Below, in pieces: positions 54,544-64,000 of a stretch of 64,000 nucleotides of DNA (within the stretch, counting starts at the first letter, position 1; each line of letters begins with the position of its first letter). Position numbers and translations under genes: made by a program. This DNA is from Lysinibacillus xylanilyticus. Its GTDB lineage: Bacteria; Bacillota; Bacilli; Bacillales_A; Planococcaceae. The notes under the pieces are model-generated. The model made no database searches and was not told the origin of the DNA. It was given only the letters and a program-made list of their open reading frames with translations. Location of the stretch: positions 558,001 to 622,000 of the forward strand of contig NZ_LFXJ01000005.1 of NCBI RefSeq assembly GCF_001183605.1, read 5' to 3'.

Positions 54544-55644
54544 ATGGAGAAAAAAATTTCAGTACTTCCTGGTGACGGAATAGGGCCAGAGGTTGTTGCT
54601 TCTGCTGTACGTGTATTACAGGTGATTGGTAAGCGATTCAACCATACATTCCATTTAAGTTATGCAACAATCGGAGGCGCTGCCATCGACCAACACAATA
54701 ATCCACTACCAGATGAAACAATTGAGATGTGTGAAAATAGTGACGCAGTTTTACTTGGAGCCGTTGGTGGTCCGAAATGGGATAATAATCCGCCAGAATT
54801 ACGTCCAGAAAAAGGATTACTACGTATTCGCAAACACTTTGACTTATTCGCAAACCTACGTCCAGTAAAGGCGTTCCCGAGCTTACTAGATGCTTCACCA
54901 TTAAAGCGTGAAGTAGCTGAAAACGTCGATTTAATGATTGTACGTGAATTAACAGGCGGCGTATACTTCGGGGAACCACGTATGCGTACTGAGAATGGCG
55001 CGATTGATACAACTGTTTACTCAACTGCAGAAGTTGAGCGTATTGTTGAAAATGCCTTTGAATTAGCACGTTTACGTGGAGGCAAATTATGCTCTGTTGA
55101 TAAAGCAAATGTACTTGAAACAAGTCGTTTATGGCGCGAAGTTGTAGAAGCGAAGAAAAAAGAATATCCAGATGTGCAAGTGGAGCACAATTTAGTAGAC
55201 TCAGTTGCTATGAAATTAATTACAAACCCTGGTCATTATGATGTAGTAGTTACTGAAAATATGTTTGGAGATATTTTAAGTGATGAAGCATCTGTTATTA
55301 CAGGCTCTTTAGGCGTACTACCATCTGCATCTATTCGCGGAGATAATTTTGGTCTATATGAACCAGTACATGGCTCAGCACCAGAAATTGCAGGCCAAGG
55401 TGTAGCAAATCCAGCAGCAACAATTCTTTCAGTTGCCATGATGCTACAATATTCATTTGGCTTAAAAGAAGAGGCTGCAGAAATCGAACGGGCTGTAAGT
55501 GCAGTATTTGATGATGGCTATTTCACGGCAGATCTTGCACGTGATGGCAGTCGTATACTATCGACGAATGAATGGACAGATAAAGTAATTAACGAGATAG
55601 ATACAAGCTTTGTTTCAGAAAGCATTATGACAACATACATTTAA
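54544..55644 (+). CDS. leuB: 3-isopropylmalate dehydrogenase
   Basis: This protein has 366 residues from ATG 54544 (AAAGGTG upstream). The decarboxylating dehydrogenase motifs are LLGAVGGPKWDNNPPELRPEKG, VRELTGGVYFGEPR, and NMFGDILSDEASVITGSLGVLPSAS, with the NAD-binding EPVHGSAPEIAGQGVANP. It oxidises 3-isopropylmalate to 2-ketoisocaproate. Confidence 0.95.
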   Translation: MEKKISVLPGDGIGPEVVASAVRVLQVIGKRFNHTFHLSYATIGGAAIDQHNNPLPDETIEMCENSDAVLLGAVGGPKWDNNPPELRPEKGLLRIRKHFDLFANLRPVKAFPSLLDASPLKREVAENVDLMIVRELTGGVYFGEPRMRTENGAIDTTVYSTAEVERIVENAFELARLRGGKLCSVDKANVLETSRLWREVVEAKKKEYPDVQVEHNLVDSVAMKLITNPGHYDVVVTENMFGDILSDEASVITGSLGVLPSASIRGDNFGLYEPVHGSAPEIAGQGVANPAATILSVAMMLQYSFGLKEEAAEIERAVSAVFDDGYFTADLARDGSRILSTNEWTDKVINEIDTSFVSESIMTTYI

Positions 55645-55660
55645 GAAATAGGTGAAGATA

Positions 55661-57070
55661 ATGGGAAAAAATATAATTGAAAAGATTTGGGATAGACATT
55701 TAGTTTATCAGGAAGAGGGCAAACCGGACCTGTTATATATTGATCTCCATTTAATTCATGAAGTAACTTCTCCGCAAGCTTTTGAAGGTCTAAGGTTAAG
55801 CGGACGTCAAGTACGTCGCCCGGATTTAAGCTTTGCAACAATGGATCATAACGTACCTACAAAAAATCTACCAACGATTCATGATCCAATTGCACGCAAC
55901 CAAATTGAAACTTTAGCAAAAAATGCTGAAGAATTTGGCGTTGAGCTTGCAGGGATGGGGCATCCTGACCAAGGGATTGTTCACGTAATTGGACCAGAGC
56001 TAGGTTTAACTCAGCCTGGTAAAACGATTGTCTGTGGCGACTCCCATACGTCTACCCATGGTGCGTTTGGAGCGATTGCCTTTGGTATTGGTACATCTGA
56101 GGTAGAGCATGTATTGTCAACACAAACTTTATGGCAAAACAAGCCGAAAACAATGGAAATTCGTGTAGAAGGTGAGCTCCCTGCAGGTGTAGCTGCCAAA
56201 GATATTATTCTCGCGATTATTTCGAAATTCGGTATCGGTGTCGGCACCGGACATATTGTGGAATTCACTGGAGAGGCTATCCACAAACTTTCTATGGAAG
56301 AACGGATGACAATTTGCAACATGTCAATCGAGGCTGGTGCAAAGGCAGGGCTAATTTCTCCTGACCAAACGACTGTTGACTATATTCGTGGACGCAAACA
56401 TGCACCACAGGGAGAAAAGTTTGCGGAAGCTGCAGATTATTGGTTAAGCTTAGCATCCGATGATGATGCAACATATGATACAGTTCGAATTATTCAAGCA
56501 GAAGAAATTGAGCCAATCATCACTTGGGGAACGAATCCGTCAATGGGTTCAGGAGTTTCAAGTAATGTTCCAACACAGGCGGAATATGAGGATGATTCAG
56601 ATAAAGCTGCTCTTCGTAAAGCACTTGCCTATATGGGCTTAGAGGAAGGTCAACCATTAACTTCAATCGATATTCAACACGTATTTATCGGTTCCTGCAC
56701 TAACTCACGCATCAGTGATTTACGTGCAGCTGCAGATGTTATTAAAGGGCGTAAGGTGCATGAAAATGTAACAGCGATCGTTGTGCCAGGATCATATTCG
56801 ACGAAAATACAAGCAGAAGCAGAAGGATTAGATAAAATCTTTACAGATGCTGGATTTGAATGGCGTGAGACAGGTTGCTCAATGTGTCTGGCAATGAATG
56901 ATGATGTAGTACCAGCGGGCGAACGCTGTGCATCAACGTCAAACCGTAACTTTGAGGGACGTCAAGGAGCAGGTTCTCGTACACACTTAGTATCACCGCA
57001 AATGGCAGCTGCAGCAGCAATTGCTGGTCACTTTGTGGACGTTCGTGAATTCGTAAAGGAAACTGTGTAA
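55661..57070 (+). CDS. leuC: 3-isopropylmalate dehydratase large subunit
   Basis: This protein has 469 residues from ATG 55661 (AGGTGA upstream). Aconitase family: [19 protein letters not shown]; the 4Fe-4S cysteines lie in FIGSCTNSR and [10 protein letters not shown]. It works with LeuD to isomerise 2- to 3-isopropylmalate. A structured intergenic element separates it from leuD. Confidence 0.95.
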   Translation: MGKNIIEKIWDRHLVYQEEGKPDLLYIDLHLIHEVTSPQAFEGLRLSGRQVRRPDLSFATMDHNVPTKNLPTIHDPIARNQIETLAKNAEEFGVELAGMGHPDQGIVHVIGPELGLTQPGKTIVCGDSHTSTHGAFGAIAFGIGTSEVEHVLSTQTLWQNKPKTMEIRVEGELPAGVAAKDIILAIISKFGIGVGTGHIVEFTGEAIHKLSMEERMTICNMSIEAGAKAGLISPDQTTVDYIRGRKHAPQGEKFAEAADYWLSLASDDDATYDTVRIIQAEEIEPIITWGTNPSMGSGVSSNVPTQAEYEDDSDKAALRKALAYMGLEEGQPLTSIDIQHVFIGSCTNSRISDLRAAADVIKGRKVHENVTAIVVPGSYSTKIQAEAEGLDKIFTDAGFEWRETGCSMCLAMNDDVVPAGERCASTSNRNFEGRQGAGSRTHLVSPQMAAAAAIAGHFVDVREFVKETV

Positions 57071-57164
57071 TTTTTATCTTCATTCAGAAGACACCCCATA
57101 TTTATGGTGAGATTATTACGATTGTAATTTCTATTCAGTAGGTTACCAAATACAAAATTAAGAC

Positions 57165-57315
57165 TGAATGAAGATAAAGCCTCTGGCAGATGTCACGGAT
57201 TTTGAAAGGAGCCAAAATAAGGATGTTAGCCTAAACCTTCGCATCCTGCGAAAACGGCTAACTGACCTGCCTCGTGCAGGCCTAAGCACAATTCAAAATC
57301 CAGGGCGTAATTGAT
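57165..57315. repeat. Structured intergenic element between leuC and leuD
   Basis: An outer stem GGATTTTGAA (57197-57206) pairs with TTCAAAATCC (57292-57301). Inside are GTTAGCC/GGCTAAC (57225-57262) with a nested TTCGCA-TCC-TGCGAA hairpin and CCTGC-CTCGT-GCAGG (57266-57280): a three-way junction. GATGTCACGGA (57190 onward) recurs after leuA at 54397. It looks like an interspersed, RNA-structured repeat of this genus. Confidence 0.65.
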
Positions 57316-57338
57316 TTACACGGAAAGGATGATTGCAA

Positions 57339-57929
57339 ATGGAACCAATTAATATCGTAAGTAGTGTGATAACACCACTTGATCGTAAAAATGTCGATAC
57401 AGACCAAATTATTTCGAAAGAGTTTTTAAAGCGAATTGAGCGTACAGGTTTTGGTCAGTATTTATTTCACCATTGGCGCTTTGATGCGGAGGGCAATGAA
57501 ATTAAGGATTTTGTATTAAACAAACTTGAGTTTAAAGACTCCAAAATATTAGTAGCACAAGATAATTTCGGCTGTGGTTCATCTCGTGAACATGCACCGT
57601 GGGCAATCTTAGACTATGGATTCAATGTAGTAATTGCACCATCATTCGCAGATATTTTCCATAATAACTGCTTCAAAAATGGGATATTACCAATCAAACT
57701 AACTGAAGTAGAGTGTGATGAAATCTTAGTTAAAGGCTTAGAAAATCCGTACAAGATGGAAGTCAGTCTAGAAGCACAAACAGTAACGGGTGAAGATGGT
57801 GCAATTTATAAATTTAGCATCGACCCTTACTATAAAGAAACATTGCTGAATGGTTGGGATGAAATTGCTTTAACCTTTAAATACGAAGAACATATTGCTG
57901 CTTACGAAGCAGAACGTATAGCATTTTAA
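57339..57929 (+). CDS. leuD: 3-isopropylmalate dehydratase small subunit
   Basis: This protein has 196 residues from ATG 57339 (AAAGGATG upstream; the earlier TTG is not needed). LeuD swivel domain: DRKNVDTDQIISKEFLKRIE, LVAQDNFGCGSSREHAPWAI and FNVVIAPSFADIFHNNCFKN. Partner of LeuC and last gene of the cluster; a terminator follows. Confidence 0.95.
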   Translation: MEPINIVSSVITPLDRKNVDTDQIISKEFLKRIERTGFGQYLFHHWRFDAEGNEIKDFVLNKLEFKDSKILVAQDNFGCGSSREHAPWAILDYGFNVVIAPSFADIFHNNCFKNGILPIKLTEVECDEILVKGLENPYKMEVSLEAQTVTGEDGAIYKFSIDPYYKETLLNGWDEIALTFKYEEHIAAYEAERIAF

Positions 57930-58379
57930 TAAATGAAGGGTTTACCTTTTGACTGAAGACCGATTTGGTGTCTTCAGTTTTTTTATTGATTAAAAAGGGA
58001 ATTGCGTAGAGTGAAGGAGGAAATCCTCAAGAAGGTGTGATCGGGTGAGGGCCAAAACTGCTCAGGTAGTAAAGAAAAACTCCTTAAATAGTAAATGACT
58101 GGTTTTTACCACTTTACATAATAAAAATGCAGCTTTAGTTATTTTGATTTTTTGTAAAAAGCACGACAAATTGATGTAATATTTTGATAATATATAAATA
58201 GAGTTGTGGGAAATAAATGGAATGTTATCCAGTTTATTGTCTCATCACTAAAAGATAGGGTTAAAACGAATCTCTTCTATATAAGTAGGAACGGAAAATA
58301 ATTACACAGTTTAGAGATGAGTGTATTTAAACATTTACCAGAAAAAGCTTTTGTGAAAAGTATAAAAGGAGGAACTATA
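57930..58379 (+). other. Gap between leuD and the MFS gene
   Basis: It holds the leuD terminator (57952-57988). The rest is AT-rich without a gene; the in-frame extension of the MFS ORF upstream of 58380 lacks a ribosome site. A short block GTGAAGGAGGAAATCCTC near 58010 has no useful frame behind it. Confidence 0.5.
57952..57988 (+). terminator. Intrinsic terminator of the ilv-leu cluster
   Basis: ACTGAAGAC pairs with GTCTTCAGT and is followed by TTTTTTT. Confidence 0.88.
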
Positions 58380-59591
58380 TTGAAAATCCTTCGAAAATAC
58401 AGTTTGTTAATTGGGGGCTTAGGCTTTTCAAATTTAGGGAATTGGATCTACCTTGTAGCGCTAAATTTATTTGTATGGCATTTAACACAATCGCCGGCAG
58501 CGATGGCTGGCATCTTTATTGTAGGACCAACAGCAAGAGTTTTAACAAGTTTGGTAGCTGGCTCTTTCATTGATCGTATGAATAAACGTAAGTTAATGAT
58601 TGCAACTGATATTATACGAGGTTTCATTGTTTTTTGTATGCCGTTTATGGAATCTATTTGGCTCATTTATACGCTGTTATTTTTAGCGAATATAGCGAGT
58701 AGTTTTTTTGGACCTAGTAGTACATATTATATTACAAAGCTTGTTCCCTCAGAAGATAGACAACGATTCAATGCAATACTTGGCACGTTTAATTCTGGCT
58801 CGTTTTTAGTAGGTCCAGCTCTAGCAGGACTCCTCATCATGATTTTTAATACAACGGTTACAATTTGGTTCAACAGCTTTACATTTTTTGTTTGTGCTAT
58901 GATCATTTACTTATTACCTGACGTAGATGATGTGAAAGAATCCTCACAGCAACGTATAACTTGGCAAATATTAAAAAGTGACTATCTAGCTGTGGTAGCT
59001 TTCATTCGACAAAATTCATTATTTTTAACAATTTATTTACTGTTTCAAAGTGCATTAATGATTGCATTTGCGCTTGATTCTCAAGAAGCAACATTTATAA
59101 AACAAGATTTGGCTTTATCTGATAGCTTATATGGTGCCTTTGTGAGTAGTGCAGGAGCTGGAGCAATTATAGGTGGAATGGTTGCTGCAAGCTTTGCAAA
59201 AAAAATGTCCACTCGGTCATATATGGTTATTGGCTTGTTCCTGACAATGCTGTTTTATACAGCTTTTTATGCCTCGACATCGAGTATTTTGGCATTTGTA
59301 AGTTTCGTTTTTCTAGGCTTGTTTATGGCATTTAGTAATACTGGTTATGAAACGTTTTATCAGCAATATGTACCGCCTGAAATTATGGGGAGATTCGGTA
59401 GTATTGCAAATATTTTTCAAAATATTTTACAAATTTCATTTACCTTACTGTTAGGTCTGTTTGCAGAATTATTTACGCTTCAAATGACGGCCATTATTTT
59501 CGGTATTATAAGTATTTTATTTTCGATTTCATTGTATTTTGTACTATATTCCCCAAAAAACTACATCGGCTTAAAGGAGGAAATATTATGA
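58380..59591 (+). CDS. MFS transporter (EntS/MFS_3-type)
   Basis: The start is TTG 58380 with AAAGGAGG 7 bases upstream; 403 residues with about twelve TM helices. The loop 2-3 motif FIDRMNKRKLMIATDIIRG and WHLTQSPAAMAGIF resemble the enterobactin exporter/macrolide efflux group. It probably exports a siderophore or drug. Its stop overlaps the next ATG (ATGA). Confidence 0.85.
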   Translation: MKILRKYSLLIGGLGFSNLGNWIYLVALNLFVWHLTQSPAAMAGIFIVGPTARVLTSLVAGSFIDRMNKRKLMIATDIIRGFIVFCMPFMESIWLIYTLLFLANIASSFFGPSSTYYITKLVPSEDRQRFNAILGTFNSGSFLVGPALAGLLIMIFNTTVTIWFNSFTFFVCAMIIYLLPDVDDVKESSQQRITWQILKSDYLAVVAFIRQNSLFLTIYLLFQSALMIAFALDSQEATFIKQDLALSDSLYGAFVSSAGAGAIIGGMVAASFAKKMSTRSYMVIGLFLTMLFYTAFYASTSSILAFVSFVFLGLFMAFSNTGYETFYQQYVPPEIMGRFGSIANIFQNILQISFTLLLGLFAELFTLQMTAIIFGIISILFSISLYFVLYSPKNYIGLKEEIL

Positions 59592-59761
59592 TTAGCTATT
59601 CGATTCATTGTATTTTTTGTAAGAAAGAATTTAAAGTTGAAGAAGGGACAAGGAAATATAAACTATATAAACAAAATATGAACGGAAAATTTTCCTGTGA
59701 AGATTGTGATAGAAAAATTGAATTAGAGGCAAGGAAAGGTTTATTGGGAAAACTTAATTGA
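59588..59761 (+). CDS. DUF2197 (YlaI-like) zinc-ribbon protein
   Basis: This 57-residue protein was found by eye: MISYSIHCIFCKKEFKVEEG, then NGKFSCEDCDRKIELEARK. Two CxxC pairs bind zinc; spacing and length match B. subtilis YlaI. It is coupled to the MFS gene by a 4-bp overlap with AAGGAGG inside that gene. Function unknown. Confidence 0.75.
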   Translation: MISYSIHCIFCKKEFKVEEGTRKYKLYKQNMNGKFSCEDCDRKIELEARKGLLGKLN

Positions 59762-59916
59762 AAATATAATGGTATGAATTTGATTTGCTTTTGGATTAAT
59801 GGACGTTGGAGATTATTAGTAGGACTAACAGTACTCCATAATTTTCAAATGTAAATGACCTGTCTTTCTATTGTTTTCTCAGTTAAAATGAAAAAATAAG
59901 ATGGAAGGTAGGTAAA

Positions 59917-60801
59917 ATGATGATTACAGTTATAGGTAGCATAAATATGGATTTAGTTGTACAAATGGGGGTTTTTCCAAAGCAGGGAGAAACTATATTC
60001 GGTAAAGATTTTCAAACGATTCCAGGAGGAAAAGGGGCAAATCAGGCAATTGCTGCAGCACGTCTTGGAAGTGAAGTTACAATGATAGGCTGTGTGGGTG
60101 CCGATAGTTTTGGAGAAGCATTGCGCACTGTTTTACAGCAAGAGCATGTTCAAACTGAAACTATTACAAGTGTATCGGCACCTACTGGGATTGCTAATAT
60201 ATTAATCTACAATAACGATAACCGTATCATTGTAGTGCCTGGGGCAAATTATGAATTAATGCCCTCGCATATAGAGGCAGCGAAAGAAATCATTCAAAAA
60301 AGTCAAATGGTAATTATGCAGCTAGAAATCCCAACGGAAACGACCGCTTATGCAATAAAACTTTGTAAAGAAGCGAATGTACCTGTTTTATTAAATCCAG
60401 CACCGGCGGCTAATTTTGATGTGCAATGGATGGAGGATATTACTTATATCACACCAAATGAAACGGAGTGTGCCGAAATTTTTGGAGATGATGTTGAACA
60501 AATACTCGAAAAATATCCTAATAAAATGATTGTGACGTTAGGTAGTAATGGTGCACACTATTTTGATGGTGAATATCCTATTCATGTTCCGGGCTATTTG
60601 ACAAAAGCAGTAGATACAACAGGTGCAGGCGATACGTTTAACGGTGCACTCGCTTATGCTTTAGTAGAAGGGCAATCATTGGATCAGGCAGTGTATTTTG
60701 CAAATATTGCAGCTTCATTATCAGTGGAGAAATTCGGTGCACAAGGCGGAATGCCAAATATTGGAGCGGTCTACGCTCGTATGGCAGGTGTTGAAGAATA
60801 A
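59917..60801 (+). CDS. rbsK: Ribokinase
   Basis: This 294-residue PfkB-family sugar kinase has VIGSINMDLVVQM, IPGGKGANQAIAAARLG, and the catalytic DTTGAGDTFNGALAYAL. It phosphorylates ribose with ATP. GGAAGGTAGG precedes the ATG. A LacI-type regulator lies 2.3 kb downstream; a direct link is not shown. Confidence 0.92.
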   Translation: MMITVIGSINMDLVVQMGVFPKQGETIFGKDFQTIPGGKGANQAIAAARLGSEVTMIGCVGADSFGEALRTVLQQEHVQTETITSVSAPTGIANILIYNNDNRIIVVPGANYELMPSHIEAAKEIIQKSQMVIMQLEIPTETTAYAIKLCKEANVPVLLNPAPAANFDVQWMEDITYITPNETECAEIFGDDVEQILEKYPNKMIVTLGSNGAHYFDGEYPIHVPGYLTKAVDTTGAGDTFNGALAYALVEGQSLDQAVYFANIAASLSVEKFGAQGGMPNIGAVYARMAGVEE

Positions 60802-61033
60802 AGCGAAGACTACCGCTCTTACAAATTTATAATAATAATTATTATTTCTTTTAGGCTGAATGAGTAATAATATCTGAGATAGTAGGTTTTAAAGAGTGAG
60901 AATTATTACCTATTTGTGACGGTTTACTTTAAGTATATTATCCCTTTTTGTCATTGATTTTTAGTACTATGTATTAAAAAAAGAGTATTTTCCTTTATAA
61001 TAACTTTAGATACATAGAAAAGAGGTTTTGGGG

Positions 61034-62884
61034 ATGACAAATATTGATAATGTGCCGATCGAATATACAGCCTCAGCGAATAATATTTTGCCACAGCTTG
61101 TTGATCATTTGCGACAATTACATGGCATTATTGTACAAAATACATATGTAAAAGATACAGCTAAACATTTAAATCGTATCATTCAAGATGCTAACAACGA
61201 AACGATGATTCTTATTGTTGGGAAAGAGCGTGTTGGAAAAACAACACTTGTGAATGGACTTTTAGGACGTCAGGTTTTGCCTGTTAGTGATCAGCATCCA
61301 ACAGGGGTAAATACATTTTTGCGATACGGTGAAAATGAGGAAATAAAGGCGTATTTTTTAGATGGCGTTGTAGCAATATTCGATATGAGCAAGCTAGAAA
61401 TATTGACAACTAGCGATACTTTTGCATCTCAAATACTACGAGAACATTTAGATTACCTAGAAGTATATTTGAAAAATGATTTATTAAAATCAGTGACAAT
61501 TATTGATTCTGTTTCATTAGAAGCTGGGGGAGGGGAGATGGCCTATTTCCCAGAAGCATTGATGAACCGTGTTGACGAAATCTTTTGGGTATTACGCTCA
61601 GGTTCTATGGCTATTTACCCTGAAATATTATTGATGGAAACTTTAAAAAACAAAGGTGTAGAGCCTCTTTGTATCATCAATGCTATAGATTCAAATGAAA
61701 ATACGAAAGCGTTTATTAATGCTGAGAGAGAACGATTTGGACATTTAATAAGTGATTTTGTTGCTATCTCTGCAAGAGAAGCGATTGAAGCTAAACAGAC
61801 TAATTGTGATGAGCTTTGGGAGAAAAGTCAGTATGAGCAATTAATTTCAGAAATTCATCGAGTAGCAGAAAATAGTGATAAGAAAACGTACGGCATTTTA
61901 ATTCGCTTCTTGCAATGGCTTGAACGATTCCGCTTCGAATTAACTGTAATTCCACAAAGAGATCCATTCCAATCTGCGGTTGAGAACATTGAAAAATATG
62001 CAGGCGATACACAATACGAATTTTCACGTTATCAACGTGATTTAGCGATTGTGACGGAATATGAGCAAGAATACAAGCAGGTTGCCAATGTATTTAAAAA
62101 TGTTCAAACATTATACCAACTTTTACAAACCATCTCACAAAATGATTATTTACAAGATGAAATCGTGGAAAGCTATACAGAAAAGGCTGTTTTTTATCAA
62201 CAAATGTTACGAGAATATCGTAATATGCATAGCGAATATATGCGTGAATATGACCGATTGGATGCCCAGCATAAAAAAATTCACGGAAAAGGTCTTATGA
62301 AGGCTATTTTTGGTCAGCATACACAAAATAGATTTTTCAAGGAACGTGTTCTCAAGTTAAATGAGCAACAAGTTATTTGTATTGCACAATTTGAAAAAGT
62401 GCAAGAAGCGGAGGCCGTAATGCTTCAGTCCCTACATTCAATACAAAGTTATCTTATGGAAATAACGAAAAAACGTTTGGAACGCACTGAGCAAAAAGTG
62501 CAAGAGCTAAATCACCAACGTTTAAAAGAAAAGCGTCAATTAAAGTTATACGCAAATAAATTAAATGAATTTTCTTGTTTGATTGAAGCACAGGGCTACA
62601 TTAAAGAAAATATTCAACCGTTTATAATGGACGAGCAAATGCCACTGAAAGCAAAGGATATTGAAATGCTGAAAGAAACAATTAATAGCATTATGAGCAT
62701 TGACCTGACGAATAATGGTCTACTTGCACGTAGTCAAATGAACAATAAAATGGAGAACACCGCGATTCCTTTCGATGTTCAGAAAAAATATCCATTACAT
62801 ACGCTAGCGTTAGCAGAAGTAGATGTAAAATCAAACGATATACCAGAAATACCGAAAAAACTTGATGTTCAATATGAAGAATAG
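61034..62884 (+). CDS. Dynamin-like GTPase
   Basis: This protein has 616 residues from ATG 61034 (AGAGG upstream). G1 GKERVGKTTLVNGLLG (about 62-77), G2 PTGVNTFLRYG, a G3-like VTIIDSVSLEAGGGEM and a weak G4, INAIDSNE. After the GTPase domain come long coiled coils (about 310-560; KRLERTEQKVQELNHQRLKE). There is no TM helix. Bacterial dynamin-like proteins act on membranes; the specific role is unknown. Confidence 0.82.
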   Translation: MTNIDNVPIEYTASANNILPQLVDHLRQLHGIIVQNTYVKDTAKHLNRIIQDANNETMILIVGKERVGKTTLVNGLLGRQVLPVSDQHPTGVNTFLRYGENEEIKAYFLDGVVAIFDMSKLEILTTSDTFASQILREHLDYLEVYLKNDLLKSVTIIDSVSLEAGGGEMAYFPEALMNRVDEIFWVLRSGSMAIYPEILLMETLKNKGVEPLCIINAIDSNENTKAFINAERERFGHLISDFVAISAREAIEAKQTNCDELWEKSQYEQLISEIHRVAENSDKKTYGILIRFLQWLERFRFELTVIPQRDPFQSAVENIEKYAGDTQYEFSRYQRDLAIVTEYEQEYKQVANVFKNVQTLYQLLQTISQNDYLQDEIVESYTEKAVFYQQMLREYRNMHSEYMREYDRLDAQHKKIHGKGLMKAIFGQHTQNRFFKERVLKLNEQQVICIAQFEKVQEAEAVMLQSLHSIQSYLMEITKKRLERTEQKVQELNHQRLKEKRQLKLYANKLNEFSCLIEAQGYIKENIQPFIMDEQMPLKAKDIEMLKETINSIMSIDLTNNGLLARSQMNNKMENTAIPFDVQKKYPLHTLALAEVDVKSNDIPEIPKKLDVQYEE

Positions 62885-62893
62885 ACATAGAAG

Positions 62894-62937
62894 AAAATGT
62901 TCTAAAAGTAATTTATACTTTTAGAACGTTTTTTATG
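62894..62937 (+). terminator. Intrinsic terminator
   Basis: GTTCTAAAAGTA pairs with TACTTTTAGAAC and is followed by GTTTTTTATG. Confidence 0.88.
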
Positions 62938-63095
62938 TATTTTGAAGTTTTCCGTTATTCAGGATTAAATGACGCAATATAAATCTAAATAAGGCTTTTT
63001 TCGTATAGCTACTAGAGGATGCACGGACCCTTAGCTATTAACATTATTTCTGTAATGATATAAAATAGGCATACAAAGATGAAGTGGGTGGTTTT

Positions 63096-64000
63096 TTGGT
63101 ATCTTCAAAAGATGTGGCAAAGTATGCGGGTGTCTCTCAAACAACTGTTTCAAGAGTGTTAAATACTCCTGAACTCGTAAAGCCGAAAACAATTGAAAAA
63201 GTAATGAAGGCAATTGAAGAATTAAACTATATTCCAAATGATATTGCAAGATCGCTTGTTCAGAAAAAAACAGGCATTATTACATTGATTTCAGGGCCTT
63301 TACATAATCCTTTTTTTGTTGATACGACAACTGCAATTGTCAATTATGTTAACGCTCGCGGCTATAAAGTAAATGTCTATTTTGGGACGGAAGATAATTT
63401 AGATTCCATTTATAATTCTGTTTTGGAAACGAAGGCTGATGCGATTATTTTATCGTCTATGTTATACAAAGATGACATATTTTTCAAGATTGAAAAACTA
63501 GGCATCCCATTTATTATGTATAATCGTAAGCATCAGGAAAATAGGCATTTTGTAGAGATTGATAATGTGGAAGCAGGCTATATAGCGACGAATCATATTT
63601 TATCTTTAGGTCATCGAGATATATGTTGGATAGGCGGTCCACATGAAATAAGTACTTTTTATGAAAGGTACAAGGGCTTTAAAAATGCATTAAAGGATAA
63701 CGGTATAGATGCGAAAACAATGCCGGTATTTTTTACAAATACTAACAAAGACGATATTAAACGAGCTTTTGAAGAAATACTTGAGCTCCCTAAAAAACCT
63801 ACAGCTATTTGTGCAGCAACAGATGCGATCGCCATTGAAATATTAAATCTTTGTTTAGAAAGGGGCTTTCATGTCCCTAAAGATTTTAATGTTATTGGCA
63901 TTGATAATGTGGAGCTTAGTAAACACCATTCGATTGCCTTAACAACAGTAGGCTTAGAATCCGAAAAAAGCCTCGGATTTATTGCTATTGAAAAATTATT
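63096..64000 (+). CDS. LacI-family transcriptional regulator, 3' end outside window
   Basis: The start is TTG 63096 (GTGGGTGG upstream). The N-terminal helix-turn-helix SSKDVAKYAGVSQTTVSRVL and hinge NYIPNDIARSLVQ are classical; the periplasmic-binding-like sensor domain follows (ATNHILSLGHRDICWIGGP). The frame runs open to the last base, so about 30 or more residues are missing. It represses a sugar-related operon; the ligand is unknown. Confidence 0.9.
   Translation, partial: MVSSKDVAKYAGVSQTTVSRVLNTPELVKPKTIEKVMKAIEELNYIPNDIARSLVQKKTGIITLISGPLHNPFFVDTTTAIVNYVNARGYKVNVYFGTEDNLDSIYNSVLETKADAIILSSMLYKDDIFFKIEKLGIPFIMYNRKHQENRHFVEIDNVEAGYIATNHILSLGHRDICWIGGPHEISTFYERYKGFKNALKDNGIDAKTMPVFFTNTNKDDIKRAFEEILELPKKPTAICAATDAIAIEILNLCLERGFHVPKDFNVIGIDNVELSKHHSIALTTVGLESEKSLGFIAIEKL

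Overview
The window comes from a low-GC Gram-positive chromosome of the Bacillaceae/Planococcaceae type. Gene content and codon style fit Lysinibacillus best. I infer this from protein families, strong AGGAGG ribosome sites, frequent TTG starts, a T-box leader and intrinsic terminators; no database search was run.

Layout. (1) 1-13.7 kb, chromosomal: a DUF1648 membrane protein cut by the window edge, a lipoprotein hydrolase, an ABC exporter pair with a small DUF1648 protein, a MerR/GyrI regulator next to a C45-type Ntn hydrolase, a tightly packed operon of ABC exporter, small membrane protein, ECF sigma factor and tiny membrane protein, and a Cache-GGDEF diguanylate cyclase. (2) 13,779-32,771, an integrated element of about 19 kb: it splits a chromosomal RlaP-type nucleotidyltransferase gene between 17-bp direct repeats (attL/attR). 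It carries a tyrosine integrase, a cI/cro-like switch, a replication initiator with an iteron-like array inside its own gene, ArpU, Com and a ClpP-like head protease, but no terminase, portal, capsid or tail genes. A long cargo region follows, with small lipoprotein and secreted proteins, an ABC-type ATPase fused to an AlbA_2 domain, a candidate Fst/Ldr-like toxin peptide and several decayed genes. A second regulator/helix-turn-helix module lies before attR. It looks like a phage satellite or a defective prophage. (3) 32.7-43.5 kb, chromosomal: the rest of the nucleotidyltransferase, GNAT, cupin, a frameshifted GNAT, NUDIX, metI-metC, a short-chain dehydrogenase, mscL, a lytic transglycosylase, a GlsB-type protein, pncA and a PLP-dependent racemase/aldolase-fold enzyme. 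(4) 43.4-47 kb: an aldonolactone-oxidase-like FAD enzyme gene interrupted by a 2.2-kb IS607-type IStron. The IStron holds a group I intron core, an internally deleted TnpA, an intact TnpB and a 3' omegaRNA-like region. (5) 47.1-57.9 kb: branched-chain amino acid biosynthesis, ilvD, T-box, ilvB-ilvN-ilvC-leuA-leuB-leuC-leuD, with a highly structured intergenic element between leuC and leuD. (6) 58-64 kb: an MFS exporter with a small zinc-ribbon protein, ribokinase, a dynamin-like GTPase and a LacI-family regulator cut by the window end.

How parts work together. ilvD through leuD make Ile, Val and Leu; the T-box placed after ilvD lets uncharged tRNA, probably tRNA-Ile, control ilvB onward separately from ilvD. 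In the 19-kb element, the integrase and repressor face one way and cro-rep-ArpU-com the other, the standard lysogeny layout. In the IStron, splicing could restore the oxidase mRNA while TnpB with its guide RNA could cut the empty allele to favour retention; the damaged TnpA suggests the copy can no longer move by itself.

No rRNA, tRNA or CRISPR array was seen.
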